64,000 nt of DNA from Azorinus chamasolen. Taxonomy: Eukaryota > Mollusca > Bivalvia > Cardiida > Solecurtidae. The stretch spans positions 1,736,001 through 1,800,000 of the forward strand of contig OY755241.1 of the NCBI GenBank assembly GCA_963576725.1, in the 5' to 3' direction. The position numbers and the translations under genes were made by a program. Shown here one piece after another: positions 41,941 to 55,504 of this stretch (positions are counted from its first letter, which is position 1; each line of letters starts with the position of its first letter). The notes under the pieces were generated by a model. That model did not search any database. It saw only the letters and a program-made list of their open reading frames with translations, and was not told where the DNA came from.

Positions 41941-43249
41941 ATGATTTTGAAAGTGGGTCATGTGCAATTAAAAACTAGGTCAAATAGTCGAAAAACCTTG
42001 TGAACACTCCAGATGTCACATTTGAACTAGGTCAAATAGTCGAAAAACCTTGTGAACACTCTAGAAGTCACATTTTTAGCCCAATCTTCATGAAACTTGG
42101 TCAGAATGATTGTCCTAATAAAATTTCGGATGATTTTGAAAGTGGGTCATGTGCAATTAAAAACTAGGTCAAATAGTCGAAAAACCTGGAGTACATTTGT
42201 GGCCTAATCTTCATGAAACTTTATCAGAATGATAGTTTTGATAGTCTTGAATGAGTTTGAAAGTGGGTCACTAGGTCAAATAGTCGAAAAACCTTGTGAA
42301 CACTCTAGAGCTCATATTTTTTGTCCAATTTTCATGCAATTTGGTCAAAATGATTGCCTTGATAAAATGTAGGACACGTTTGAAAGTGGGTCATGTTGTC
42401 TCAAAAAGTAGGTCAAACAATAGGAAAAGGTTGTGAACACTTTAGAGGTCACATTTTTGCCCAATCTTCATGAAACTTTGTCAGAATGATTGTCTTAATA
42501 AAATCTCAGATGAGATTGAAAGTGGGTTATGTGGGGGTCAAACAATAGGAAAACGTGAACATTCTAGAGGTCACATTTTCCTTTGTCAGAATGATTGTCT
42601 TAATAAAATCTCGGATGAGTTTGAAAGTGGATCACGTGGGACCAAAATCTAGGTCACTATTTACGTGGAATCTCGTCTTATATCTCACTAACCACTATAG
42701 GTATTGGCATGGAATTTCATATACACATTAAACCCATCCATACTTTCATTGTGCACCCACTCCATACTGCCCGCAAGCCCAATGTCAAGGTCAAATGACT
42801 TAGGAATTTTACATGCAGCTAGGCAAGCACCACCACGAGGCATCGCTGTGTCTGTAATAGCTTTCTGATGCGAATTTATCAGCCTAATTTAAAACGGTAC
42901 ATTGTATCCTTTCAACACCAAGTACATTCTAATTTTGTTCCCCTTTTTGCCATGGCAATCAGGTACCAAATCTTAAACACTCATCTTTATCCTTCAGAGG
43001 ATTTTATTTCGTTAAAAAACATGGCTGCCAGAGGGCATGGTCACTTTTCCATATATGGCTATTTGAAAAACATTTTAAAATCTCTGAAGCAAGTGGTTGG
43101 ATTTCAGAATAATATCGTAACAAAGGTCTTCTTCTCCAGAACCACTGCTCATACTCCACTATCAATATTGTTCAAATACTCTCCCTTGGGTCAATGTTGG
43201 TCCCATTCTGGGGTGTGAGCGATTAAAGGCCATCTTGGCCCTCTTGTTC
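41941..43249 (+). repeat. diverged pearl-like array with a GAAAGTGGGTCATGTG core
   Basis: Five or six degenerate units of roughly 70-140 bp (TTTCGGATGATTTTGAAAGT, AACTAGGTCAAATAGTCGAA, CATGAAACTTTGTCAGAATG) run from 41935 to about 42660. A unique stretch follows, and then the family 3' end GGGTGTGAGCGATTAAAGGCCATCTTGGCCCTCTTGTT. The core differs from the other arrays but the 3' end is the same. Confidence 0.65.
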
Positions 43250-44396
43250 AATAGTTCTGAACTGAATACCACTGGCTTCTCAGACCCGAATTTTGCAATC
43301 ACTTTGTCTTTGTATTCGATTTCCTGACTGCACACGATCCTGGTTTGCTAGAGTCTTTTTCCACTGTTTGTGCCAATATGTCCATTGCCGATACCCCTGT
43401 AAAAAAGACTTTTTAGCTCACCAGAGCATGAACTGCTCAGGGTGAGCTTTTGTGATCACCTGATGTCCGGCGTGCGTCGTCAGTCGTTAACAATTTGAAC
43501 CTTTAAAAATCTTCTCCTGAATCTACAGGGTTCTCAGCTTTCATCTTTAGTACATAGCATCATCTGTAGGTGCTCTACAAAAGTTATACAAGAAAATCAT
43601 TGATGCAAAGCATCAAAAGGCGCGTATTACTGAATAATAATCAAACCTATTTTACATGTATATAATATTTAAGTAATGTTAACAACAAAAAATATGGCCT
43701 TAGTAACGCAACAAAATTCTTCAGTTTCATCACAAAAGCCCTTGAAACGACATCCGTGTTAGTCGGGTGGCCCTAGTTATACAATAACCCTTTCAGTCTC
43801 ACACTAGACCCCTTATCCCCTTTCAGGTTAAATATTCATGTAAGAAATAATGACATCATGACTATTTATCAGTCCACTTTTTATAATGGCATAAGCACAC
43901 ATATATCCAATTTCTAATCTGAACAATTTCTTAAGTTCAAAGCTTATTGCAGGCCTAGAGTAATGCTGAAAACTCCTGTAGGTATTTTAGACATGCTATT
44001 TTTTTTTCATAACTCCGTACTGTATATTATCCAATTCGAGATATCAACTGTATGTCTAAATAAAATGCCAAAGAGAATCATCGGTAACTGGCCACCTCAA
44101 CAAGATCCAAATTGCCCGACGTACAGTAACAATGATTGTTCATGTAAGTGACATTATGACGATTAATTAGTGGCATTTTCATAAGCAAATTTGAACACTG
44201 GAAGCTTTCACCATGGCAAAAAAATTTCATCAGATCTATATTAGTTCATAAGTAAACAGAGCAGATTCAGCAGGAGCCATCTATTTTGAGTTTACTCTAG
44301 GTTTACCCTGTTTGCAAAGGTGTATCTATGAAGTAAAAGGTTATGCCTGCATCTTAAATCATGCTCTAGCATAAAATATGTGTATATATTAATTAC
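43250..44396. other. intergenic with a truncated pearl-like 5' end and MITE traces
   Basis: 43413-43590 is a pearl-like 5' end (AGCTCACCAGAGC..GGGTGAGCT) cut off after one unit. 44165-44345 contains pieces of the TTAA MITE family (GTAAACAGAGCAGATTCAGC). No supported gene. Confidence 0.5.
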
Positions 44397-45853
44397 AAGA
44401 GGGCCATGAGGCCCTGAAGCGCTCACCTGAGATACCCCAGGGACGGGGCCATCATTTGTACAACCTTGGAAGAGAACCACAAGGCAAAGCAGTATGCCAT
44501 TAATTAAAGGTCTAAGCCTTATGGTTTCAGAGAAAAATGATATAGTTTTCCCATTAAAACTGATAAGCCAGGGCCAAGTTTCGCCCAGAGGTCATGGTCG
44601 TAAGTTGAACAATCTTGGCAGAGGACCACAAGCCAAAGCTACATGCCAAATATCAAAGGTCTAGGCCTTACAGTTTCAGAGAGTTTTTTTTTAAAGATTT
44701 TCCTATGAAAAACTGATAAGCCCTTGGGCGGGGCCATTTTTGGCCCGGGGGTCATAATATGAACAATCTTTGTAGAGGACCATTAGATCATGCTACATAC
44801 CAACTATCAAAGGTCTAGGCCTTACAGTTTCAGAGAAGAAGAATGTTAAAGAGTTTCCTATGAAAAACTGATAAGCCCTTGGGTGGGGCCATTTTTGGCC
44901 CGGGGTCATAATTTGAACAATCTTTGTAGAGGACAATTAGATCATGCTACATGCCAAATATCAAAGGTCTAGGCCTTACAGTTTCAGAGAAGAAGATTTT
45001 TAAAGATGTTCCTATGAAAAACTGATAAGCCCTTGGGCGGGGCCATTTTTGGCCCGGGGGTCATAATTTGAACAGTCTTTGTAGAGGACCACCGGATCAT
45101 GCCACATGCCAAATATCAAAGGTCTAGGCCTTACAGTTTCAGAGAAGATGATTTTTAAAGATTTTCCAATGTAAAACTGATAAGCCCTTGGGCGGGGCCA
45201 TTTTGGCCCGGGGTCATAATTTGAACAATCTTTGTAGAGTACCATTAGATCATGCTACATGCCAAATATCAAAGGTCTAGGCCTTACAGTTTCAGAGAAG
45301 AAGATTTTTAAAGATTTTCCTATGAAAAACTGATAAGCCATTGGGCGAGGCCATTTTTGGCCCGGGGGTCATTATTTGGACAATCTTTGTAGAGAACCAT
45401 AAGATCATGCTACATGCCAAATATCAAAGGTCTAGGCCTTACAGTTTCAGAGAAGAAGATTTTTAAAGATTTTCCTATGAAAAACTGATAAGCCCTTGGG
45501 CGGGGCCATTTTTGGCCCGGGGGTCATAATTTGAACAATTTCTGTAGAGGACCATTAGATCATGCTACATGCCAAATATCAAAGGTCTAGGCCTTACAGT
45601 TTCAGAGAAGAAGATTTTTAAAGATTTTCCTATGAAAAACTGATAAGCCCTTGGGCGGGGCCATTTTTGGCCCGGGGGTCATAATGTGAACAATGTTTCG
45701 TTCCCCCTAGCCACTGATGCTTCTGACAAAATTTGGTTGAAATCGGGTCAGTAGTTTCAGAGGAAATGTCGTTTGAAAATGTGGACGGACGCCGGACGAC
45801 GGACAAATAGCGGTCACAATAGCTCATCCTGAGCCTTCGGCTCAGGTGAGCTA
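44397..45853 (-). mobile_element. pearl-like element, complete, minus orientation
   Basis: Read on the - strand, the 5' end is AGCTCACCTGAGCCGAAGGC..GGATGAGCT, followed by a GTCCG-rich stretch. Eight to nine ~155-bp units come next (complement of TTTGGCCCGGGGGTCATAAT), then the 3' end with GGTGAGCGCTTCAGGGCCTCATGGCCCTCTTGT. Units are highly similar (many >90% by eye), so the array was homogenised recently. The core matches 1-1331. Confidence 0.8.
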
Positions 45854-46480
45854 AAAAACACTAATGATAAACCGCAGTTCTGCATTCAATTACATTACTT
45901 AAGAGCTCCTTTCGCGGGATTTAGTACTGTGGCGAAAGCAGCACGTAACCCGTTTTCCCGGTAAATCATGTAAATGTCATCAATATATTAATGATGTGTT
46001 CATATATCCAGGCTTATATCAGTATATTAATGCCAAATATATGTTCATATCATTTATAATCGTAACTAATCAGTAGCCGTTATTAATCTTTAACCCTCCT
46101 TTCGCCTGCTTTCACCTCATTTCGCCAAATATCCTCCTTCCGTGTTTTAGCCATACTCGGTTTCGCAACATCTTAGACATTTCTTCGGTGGTTATCGTTA
46201 ATGATCTTGCCATTGCGGTATTACATTTTGTATTAGCCCCGACCATAGGAGAAATAATTTTCTAATATTTTCATTTCCAAAATACAAACAATCATACAGT
46301 GGAAACAGATCAGTCGACCTGTTTCCAACTATATTGAATGTATTATTCCAAACATACTGTTTTTACACTCATAACCCACGAATTGCAGTTCCACTGTATT
46401 CTCACAAGTCTTGATAAATCAGCCCTCCTACCAGTGAAATTCCACCGAAAGTATTACATATAGACGCGGGGACTTTATGT
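45854..46480. other. no gene seen
   Basis: AT-rich sequence with a few phrases of the type TTTCGCC (45910-46170). No coding frame or clear repeat. Confidence 0.45.
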
Positions 46481-47653
46481 CCCCGCGCCGATAAATTATG
46501 CCCCTGGGGTCAAAATTGGCCCCGCCCCAGGGGTTTTCAATAGAAACATAGTCAAAACTTTTAACATCTTCTCTTAAACTAGAAGGTTCTCAGCTTTCAT
46601 ATTTGGCACATAACTTCAACTTCAGGACTTCTACAAAAGTTATATAAATTATGCCCCTAGGGTCAAAATTGGTCCCACCCCAGGGATTGCCAGTTTTTTG
46701 TAGCTGACTGCTTAAACAGCCCATGGGATCTAGTTATGCATAGGAAAAACTTTAAAAATCTTCTTGTCAGAAACTACATGTCACAGCTTAGATATTTGGT
46801 GTATAGATTTACTTAGCATACATTTGAGTTTTTAGCTCACCTGGCACAAAGTGCCAAGGTGAGCTATTTGGATGATCCTGTGTCGTACGTGCGGGCGTCA
46901 ACAATTTATTAAACATCTTCTCTGGAACCAATATTTGATATGTAGCATGATGTAATGGTCCTCAACAAAGATTGTTCAAATTATGTCCCCCGGGCCTAAA
47001 ATGGCCCCGCCCGAGGCTTATCAGTTTATCATAGGAAAATCTTCTGAAACTGTAAGGCATAGACCTTTGATATGTGGTATGTAGCATGATCTAATGGTCC
47101 TCTACTAAGATTGTTCAAATTATGACCCCCGGGCTTACCAGTTTTTCAGAGGAAAATCTTTAAAAAATCTTCTCTGAAACTGTAAGGCATAGACATTTGG
47201 TATGTAGCATCATCTAATGGTCCTCTACTAAGATTGTTCAAATTATAACCCCTGGGCCAAAAATGGCCCCACCCCGGGGCATATCAGTTTTTCATAGGAA
47301 AATCTTTTAAAAAATCTTCTGAAACTAAGGCATAGACCTTTGATATGTGGTATGTAGCATGATCTAATGGTCCTCTACTAAGATTGTTCAAATTATGACC
47401 CCTGTGGCCCCGCCCCGGGGCTTATCAGTTTTTCATAGGAAAATCTTAAAAAATCTTCTTTGAAACTGTAAGGCATAGACATTTGGTATGTAGCATTATC
47501 TAATAGTCCTCTACTAAGATTGTTCAAATTATAACCCCGGGGCATATCAGGGTTTTTTTCATAGGAAAATCTTTAAAAATCTCTGAAACTGTAAGGCATT
47601 GACCTTTGATATGTGGTATGTAGCATGATCTAATGATCCTCTACGAAGATTGT

Positions 47654-47852
47654 TCATTTGACGGAGATTATCCCCTCTGCCAAGAACTAAAAGGAAGGCG
47701 GGTCGGTGGTTTTGATCCCATGTGCTGCTTTGCAACGAATGAGATTAGCCGAAATCATCTTCCTGATATCATCCCTCATCATGTCATCTCATTCATCGGC
47801 GCTATATGTCCTATTCAGTGTCGCAGTGCCGTAAAACCCAACTCACTCAAAA
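47654..47852 (+). mobile_element. SINE-like copy with LINE-type 3' tail
   Basis: TTTGACGGAGATTATCCCCT, GGTGGTTTTGATCCCATG (like a pol III B box), GAGATTAGCCGAAATCATCT, then CGGCGCTATATGTCC..AGTGCCGTAAAACCCAACTC. It lies inside a pearl-like unit. Confidence 0.6.
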
Positions 47853-48636
47853 GTATGACCCCCTGGGCGAAAAATGGCCCTGCCCCGGGGCTTATTAAAC
47901 TAACGCATAGACATTTGGTATGTAGCATCATCTAATGGCCCTCTACTAAGATTGTTCAAATTATGACCCCCAGGACAAAAATTGCCCCGCCCCGGGGCTT
48001 ATCAGTTTCTCATAGGAAAATCTTTAAAAATCTTCTGTAAAATTATAAGGTATAGACATTTGGTATGTAGCATTATCTAATGGTCCTCTACCAAGATTAA
48101 TCAAATTATAACCCCCGGACAAAAAATGGCCCGGCCCTGGGGCATATCAGTTTTTCATAGGAAAATCTTTAAAAATCTTCTCCAAAACTGTAAGGTATAG
48201 ACCCTTGATATATGGTATGTGGCATCATCTAATGGTTTTCTACCAAGATTGTTCAAATTATTACCCCTGGACCAAAAATGGCCCCGCCCTGGGGCTTATC
48301 AGTTTTTAGCTCACCAGAGCACTTTTGGGCTCAGGGTGAGCTTTTGTGATTGCCCGATGTCCGTCGTCGGGCGTCAACAATTTCAACCTTTAAAACTTCT
48401 CCTCTGAATCTACAGGGTTCTCAGCTTTCATCGTTGGTACATAGCATCATCTGTAGGTCCTCTACAAAAGTTATATAAAGTATGCCCCTGGGGACAAAAT
48501 TGGCCCTGCCCCAGGGGTTTTCAGTTTTCAATAGAAACATATAGTGAAAATATTGAAATTCTTCTCTTCTCAAACTAGAAGGTTCTCAGCTGTCATATTT
48601 GGCACATGGCTTCAACTTCAGGTCTTCTACAAAAGT

Positions 48637-48890
48637 ACCTTGCCCACGTGGTTCTGGGGCTTAATTGTCACAGGGGATGTTTTTGTTTATTTGACGGAGA
48701 TTATCCCCTCTGCCAAGAACTAAAAGGAAGGCAGGTCGGTGGTTTTGATCTCATGCACTGCTTTGCAGCGCATGAGATTAGCTGAAATCATCTTCCTGAT
48801 GTCATCCCTCATCATCCTGTCATCTCATCATTCATCGGCGCTATATGACCTATTCTGTGTCGCAGTGCCGTAAACCCCAACTCACTCACT
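48637..48890 (+). mobile_element. SINE-like copy, near full length, with target duplication
   Basis: It starts ACCTTGCCCACGTGGTTCTG, has the B-box-like GGTGGTTTTGATC, and ends GCCGTAAACCCCAACTCACTCACT. The host phrase TCTACAA(AA)GT occurs on both sides (about 48626-48636 and 48890-48898), so it inserted in a pearl-like unit. About 255 bp. Other copies: 47654, 56410, 58262 and 59378. Confidence 0.65.
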
Positions 48891-49686
48891 CTACAAGTTC
48901 TATAAATTATGCCCCTAGGGTCAAAATTGGCCCCACCCCAGGGATTGCCAGTTTTTTGTAGCTGACTGCTTAAACAGCCCATGGGATCACTATACATGCA
49001 TAGGAAAAACTTTGAAACTCTTCTTGTCAAAACTACATGTCCCAGAGCTTAGATATTTGTTGTATAGATTTACTTAGCATACCTTTATCAGTTTTGTTAA
49101 TATCATAGTTCTGAGGTTAAAATTGGCCCTGTCCTGTGTATATAAACTTATTCACATCAGAACCTACAGGTTAAAGGTTTCCCCATATTTCAGAGATAAG
49201 CCAGTGCTCTGATAGGACTAACCAGTGTGTCAGAGTGTATTGGTAATCACCTTTAGCCTGATCAGTAGAGTAGAAATTGTTTTTAGACAAATTTCACACT
49301 CATTTTAGATTGAGAAAACTGTGTGGATAATTCTCAAAATGCAGAAAGCTCTTAAAGCTTTTTATCCATATCTATGCCCTGCATTAAGCTGCCAGCTATC
49401 AATATAGAGCCTATAACTGTATCTGCTTAATACAAATTCAAGTGTTCTGTTGCATCTTGGAGAGCAGTGTCTATTTTTAGCATACATAAAAGGTAGGTTA
49501 TCTCCCTTTCCCACTTTTTGATTACAACTGAATTGCCTCACTTCTGGATAATGGCAGTTGCAAAATAGATCTGACATGTAAATAGAACAATTAACCCTTT
49601 ACTCCATAAATATGCATTTCTACACATTTGCAAACAGTAGACCCAGATCAGATGGCTCATGCAGTAGCCATCTGATCAATCTGCTC

Positions 49687-51692
49687 TATTTGCTTATTAT
49701 GGCTCATGCAGTAGCCATCTGATCAATCTGCTCTATTTGCTTATTAATAATACAGTGCAAATTGCATTAAATTATTTTCATTTTGTGTACAATATACATG
49801 TACTTATAATATGCTTACTTAATTAAGCCTTTCCCTCATATAAATGCATGAAACCCAAATCAGACGGCTACTGTAGCAGCTGTCTGATCTGTTTGTCAAT
49901 GGAATTTGAAATATGTTTCTTTACTTTCTAAAATGGCTACACTGTCCCACTTTTTTGTCCATGAATATTCACTAGGTATTGAAATTTTGAATAAACATAG
50001 AACAGGGGAAGGGTTAAAAGTACATCAATCTTAAGATTAGATGTGAAGACTCATATCTGAAATTTTGAACATTAGTATAGAATAATTTATTTTCTGAATT
50101 AAAATTGGCCCCACCCCAGGGCCGTCTAGTTTTCTATAGAAACATATAGTGAAATCTTTGAAAATCTTCTCCTGATTGTCTGGTGAGCGATGTCAGGGCC
50201 ATTCTGGCCCTCTTTTTAGCTCACCAGAGCACTTTTGTGCTCAGGGTGAGCTTTTGTGATCGCCTGATGTCCGTCGTTGGCGTTGTCGGTCGTCAACAAT
50301 TTGAACCTTTAAAAATCTTCTCCTGAATCTACAGTATTTGCTTATTATGGCTCATGCAGTAGCCATCTGACCAATCTGCTCTATTTGCTTATTAATAATA
50401 CAGTGCAAATTGCATTAAATTATTTTCATTTTGTGTACAATATACATGTACTTATAATATGCTTACTTAATTAAGCCTTTCCCTCATATAAATGCATGAA
50501 ACCCAAATCAGACGGCTACTGTAGCAGCTGTCTGATCTGTTTGTCAATGGAATTTGAAATATGTTTCTTTACTTTCTAAAATGGCTACACTGTCCCACTT
50601 TTTTGTCCATGAATATTCACTAGGTATTGAAATTTTGAATAAACATAGAACAGGGGAAGGGTTAAAAGTACATCAATCTTAAGATTAGATGTGAAGACTC
50701 ATATCTGAAATTTTGAACATTAGTATAGAATAATTTATTTTCTGAATTAAAATTGGCCCCACCCCAGGGCCGTCTAGTTTTCTATAGAAACATATAGTGA
50801 AATCTTTGAAAATCTTCTCCTGATTGTCTGGTGAGCGATGTCAGGGCCATTCTGGCCCTCTTTTTAGCTCACCAGAGCACTTTTGTGCTCAGGGTGAGCT
50901 TTTGTGATCGCCTGATGTCCGTCGTTGGCGTTGTCGGTCGTCAACAATTTGAACCTTTAAAAATCTTCTCCTGAATCTACAGTATTTGCTTATTATGGCT
51001 CATGCAGTAGCCATCTGACCAATCTGCTCTATTTGCTTATTAATAATACAGTGCAAATTGCATTAAATTATTTTCATTTTGTGTACAATATACATGTACT
51101 TATAATATGCTTACTTAATTAAGCCTTTCCCTCATATAAATGCATGAAACCCAAATCAGACGGCTACTGTAGCAGCTGTCTGATCTGTTTGTCAATGGAA
51201 TTTGAAATATGTTTCTTTACTTTCTAAAATGGCTACACTGTCCCACTTTTTTGTCCATGAATATTCACTAGGTATTGAAATTTTGAATAAACATAGAACA
51301 GGGGAAGGTTTTTGTCCATGAATATTCACTAGGTATTGAAATTTTGAATAAACATAGAACAGGGGAAGGGTTAAAAGTACATCAATCTTAAGATTAGATG
51401 TGAAGACTCATATCTGAAATTTTGAACATTAGTATAGAATAATTTATTTTCTGAATTAAAATTGGCCCCACCCCAGGGCCGTCTAGTTTTCTATAGAAAC
51501 ATATAGTGAAATCTTTGAAAATCTTCTCCTGATTGTCTGGTGAGCGATGTCAAGGGCCATTCTGGCCCTCTTTTTAGCTCACCAGAGCACTTTTGTGCTC
51601 AGGGTGAGCTTTTGTGATCGCCTGATGTCCGTCGTTGGCGTTGTCGGTCGTCAACAATTTGAACCTTTAAAACTCTTCTCCTGAATCTACAG
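49687..51692 (+). repeat. 648-bp unit in three tandem copies
   Basis: Copies are 49687-50334, 50335-50982 and 50983-51692. They are nearly identical. The third has an extra ~62-bp duplication (TTTTTGTCCATGAATATTCA at 51247 and 51309). Each contains a TTAA-type MITE (CCTTTCCCTCATATAAATGC..AACAGGGGAAGGGTTAA), a pearl-like 3' end and a pearl-like 5' end. Confidence 0.85.
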
Positions 51693-53498
51693 GGTTCTCA
51701 GCTTTCATCTTTGGCACATAGCATCATCTGTATGCCCTCTACAAAAGTTATATAAATTATGCCCCTGGGGTCAAAATTGGCCCCTCCCCAGGGGTGGACA
51801 GTTTTCAATAAACATATAGTGAACTTTGAAAATCTTTACTAGCTCTGAAACTGGATGGTTCATAGCTTTCATATTTGGCAAATATCATCATGTTCAGCTC
51901 TTCTATAAAAGTTATATAAATCATGACCCTAGGGTCAAAATTGGCCCCACCCCAGGGGTAGCAAGTTTTTCAAAGCTGACTTACAAGTGGCTATTTATAA
52001 ACATGTGGTGTCTATTTTTAGTATACATTTAAAGGAAAGTTATCTCCCTTTGCCCTTTTTAGCTCACCAGAGCACAAAGTGCTCAAAGTGAGCTTTTGTG
52101 ATCGCCTGATGTCGTGCGTCGTCCCGCGTCAACAATTTGAACCTTTAAAAATCTTCTCCTCGGAGTCTAAAGGGTTCTCAGCTTTCATGTTTGGCACATA
52201 GCATCATGTGTAGGTCCTCTACAAAAGTTATATAAATTATGCCCCTGGGGTCAAAATTGGCCCTGCCCCAGGGGTGCATTGTTTTATATAGAAACATATA
52301 GTGAAATCTTTGAAAATCATCTCTGAAACTGGAAAGTTTTCAGCTTTCATATTTGGCACATAGCATCATGTTCAGGTCGTCCTATACAAAAGTTATATAA
52401 ATTATGCCCCTTGGGTCAAAATTGGCCCCACCCCAGAGGTGTCCAGTTTCTTAGAGCAGGCTGCTGTTTCAGCCAATTCAAACTGACCATTATTTACTGG
52501 GAGACTACTAGTACACTCCAGAAAAATGCAGCTGCAATATTTTTCACTTTGCTCAATCAGCCTCGCTGATGCCCAGGACATCTTTGAAAATCTTGTCTGA
52601 AACTGGAAGGCTCTCAGCTTTCATATTTGTCAGATAGCATCATGTTCATGTCCTCTACAAAAGTTATATAAATTGTGCCTCTTGGGTCAAAATTAGCCCC
52701 GCCCCAGGGCAGGCTAGTTTTCTATAGAAACATATAGTTAAAACTTTGAAAATCTTCTCTGATTGTCTGGTGAGCGCTTCAGGGCCAGTTCATATGAAAA
52801 TCTTTAAGAATCTTCTTCTCCAAAACTGTAAAGCCGAGACCTTTAATATTTGGTATTTAGCGTAATCTAATAGTTTTCTACCAAGATTGTTCAAAATGTG
52901 TCCATTGTGTTGAAAATGGCCCCGCCCCGGGGCATATCAGTTTTTCATAGGAAAGTCTAAAAAATATCTTCTGAAATTGTAAGGCATAGACCTTTGATAT
53001 TTGGTATATTGCATTATCATATAGTCCTCCCTGGCAAAAAAATGGCCCCGCCCCAGGTTACATGAATTCATTGTATACATAAATCTGTTATAACCGGGTG
53101 AGCGATAAAGGACCATCATGGCCCTCTTGTTTATAAGTATCATAGTTTTGGGGTTAGAATTGGCCCTGCGCTATGTGTATAGACTTCTTCCCATCAGAAA
53201 CTAGTCTAAAGGGTTCTCCTTAATATCAGCCTGAGACCAGCCAGTGTGAGTGCTGATGTAATCACCCTTAGCCTGATCAGTAGAGTAGAAATTGTGTTTA
53301 GACAAATAGCACACTCATTTTAGTTTGAGAAAACTGGATTGAAATTGTGTTTAGACAAATAGCACACACTCATTTTAGTTTAGAAAACTGGATAATTCTC
53401 AAAATGCAGAAAACTCTAAAAGCTTTTCTTTTTTCATACCTATTCATTCACCATTCATTCATACCTATGCCCTGCATTAAGCTCTCATCTATCAATGC

Positions 53499-53725
53499 TT
53501 AACTCTTTGCATGCTGGGTAATTTTATCATCTGCTAAATTGTTGTCTGCAGCATATTCATAAGTTATCATAACTACAAACTTTCTAAGTTTTTCAGAAGT
53601 TCAGTCTCATTGACAGATTGGATATCGGATCAAGCTCCACATTATGTGGGGCCTGATTTGGATCCAAACTGTTTGCATAGGTCATTAGTGGTGGGCGAAT
53701 CCGCCTCTAGCATCCAAAGAATTAA
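53499..53725 (+). mobile_element. TTAA-flanked MITE of a second family
   Basis: TTAACTCTTTGCATGCTGG at left and the inverted TTAATTCTTTGGATGCTAG at right, with a palindromic centre (GGATCAAGCTCCACATTATG..). A shorter relative with the same left end and TTAA flanks is at 7881-7996. Confidence 0.65.
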
Positions 53726-53940
53726 TACAAGTTCGAGTGGTCTCTGCTCTGCCCATTCTTTAACTACATATTTTCAGCATCATGTTCAGGTCCTCTACAA
53801 AAGTTATATAAATTGTGTCCCTGGGGTCAAAATTGGCACCACCCCTGGGGTGGTCAGTTTTCAATATAAACAGTGAAAATTTTGAAAATCTTCTCCTGAT
53901 TGTCTGGTGAGCGATGTCAAGGCCATTATGGCCCTCTTGT

Positions 53941-54272
53941 TTTATGATATATTACAGACAAGGAACCTAAACGAAGAACATCAGTGATGATAGCAATGTT
54001 AACTGCTTAGCACCAGTAAAAGTACAAATATGCAGGGATCATAGCGACTGCTACTTTTCCAAAAAAGCTCCTACTATTCCTACTTTTTGACTTGAACTGG
54101 AGCAAAAAACCCTTAAATTATTTTGCCAATTGCTGTCATTTATGATTGTGATTCAATAATAGGTACCGTTAAGATTTACTGATTATGCATTAAATATTAT
54201 GAATCATCTGGTCAACAAACCCTATACACTAGGGTTAGAGTAAATGAGAGTACTCAGAGGAATATTATTTTT
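53941..54272. other. no gene seen
   Basis: AT-rich sequence between two pearl-like elements, with no supported feature. Confidence 0.4.
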
Positions 54273-55504
54273 TAGCTCACCTAGTATGAAGTGCCAAGGT
54301 GAGCTATTGTCCGTTGTCGTTCGTCATCAATTTTTTTCTTAAAATGACGTCTCCTCCTGAACTACTTGCTGGATTTTTTACCAATCTTTGCAGGAATGTT
54401 CCTTGGGTCAACCTCTTCCTCTTGTGTCTTCTGTCAAGAGCCATACACAGTAAAACATTTTTTGATTGAATGTATTGACCTTTCTATAATAAGACGTAAA
54501 TACTTTTCTGTTGATTCTGTGCATCAGTTATTTAATACAGTTCCCTACGAGAATATAATTTCGTTTTTGAAAGAGACTGGTCTAAAATATAAATCTTTTT
54601 AACCCGTTCTATTATATTATTTCTGTATTCCTTTCTACATTTTAATGATTTACAGACTCGTTGATCGATATTTTTTATTGTTTTTCATCGTTTCATCATA
54701 ATATTCGTCATTGGCGCTATATGACCTATTTAGAGTCGCGGTGCCGTAAAACCCAACTCACTCACTCACTCAACCTCTTCCAAAGTTGTTAAAAGAATTT
54801 GATTCCATGCAGAACTCTGGTTGTCCAAAAAGAACTAAAAAATTAAAAAATCTTCTTGTAAAAAACTGTTAAGCTTAGAGCTACCATATTTGGTATGTAG
54901 AATCACCTAGTGGACCTAACTTAGATTATTCAAATTTTGTTCTTGTCCGAAACTGAAAGGCTTAGAGCTGTGATGTTTGGTATGTAGCACCATCTAGTAA
55001 ACCTTTATCAAGATTGTTCAAATTAGGCCCGTAGGGTCAAAATTGGTTCTGCCCCGGGGGTCACAAATTTTATTGAAAACTTTAAAAATCTTACTGTCAA
55101 ATTCCGTAAGGCCTAGAGCTTAACCACATTTGGTATGAAGCGTCATCTGATGGACCTCTACAAAGATAGTTCAAAGTTTGCCTCTGGGGTCAAACTGGCT
55201 ATGCCCTGGGGGTCACAAGTTTTTACAAAGGATTGTATAGTAAAAACTTAAAACGCCACTTGTCTGAAACCCAAAGGATTAGTTCTGTGATATTTGTTTT
55301 GTAGCATTATCTAGTAGATCTTCTCAAATATTTAATTTTTGTCCCAGGGTAAAAGTGACCCTGCCCTTTGGGTTGTCGGTTTACATAGAGTTATATAGTG
55401 AAATCTTCACACATCTTCTCTGAAACTAATATGGTCAGAGCTTTGATATAGAAAACAAAGCAAACCAGGTGAGCGATACAGGGCCATCATAGCCTGCTTG
55501 TTTC
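54273..55504 (+). mobile_element. pearl-like element with a LINE fragment inserted
   Basis: 5' hairpin AGCTCACCTAGTATGAAGTG..GGTGAGCT, then about five weakly conserved units (GGGTCAAAATTGGTTCTGCC, TTTGGTATGTAGCACCATC). 3' end CAGGTGAGCGATACAGGGCCATCATAGCCTGCTTGTTT. More diverged than the other arrays. A LINE 3' fragment occupies 54420-54770. Confidence 0.7.
54420..54770 (+). mobile_element. 5'-truncated LINE with 11-bp target duplication
   Basis: CAACCTCTTCC flanks both sides (54409-54419 and 54771-54781). The insert encodes the C-terminus of a non-LTR retrotransposon ORF2 (CVFCQEPYTVKHFLIEC, LFNTVPYENIISFLKETGL, stop at 54600). A 3' UTR follows, ending GGCGCTATATGACC..GGTGCCGTAAAACCCAACTC and (ACTC)n. 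The C-x2-C..H-x4-C motif is a usual C-terminal feature of such ORFs. Clade not assigned. Confidence 0.8.

Larger units (their letters stand above)
46481..53940 (+). repeat. mosaic of pearl-like elements
   Basis: 5' hairpin starts (AGCTCACC..GGTGAGCT or AGCTCACCAGAGC..AGGGTGAGCT) occur at 46834, 48309, 50218, 50866, 51575 and 52060. 3' hairpin ends occur near 50214, 50860, 51570, 53130 and 53939. Between them are ~155-bp units of two core types (GGCCAAAAATGGCCCC and GGGTCAAAATTGGCCC). SINE-like copies and a 648-bp triplication are embedded. I see no genes in these 7.5 kb. Confidence 0.75.
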
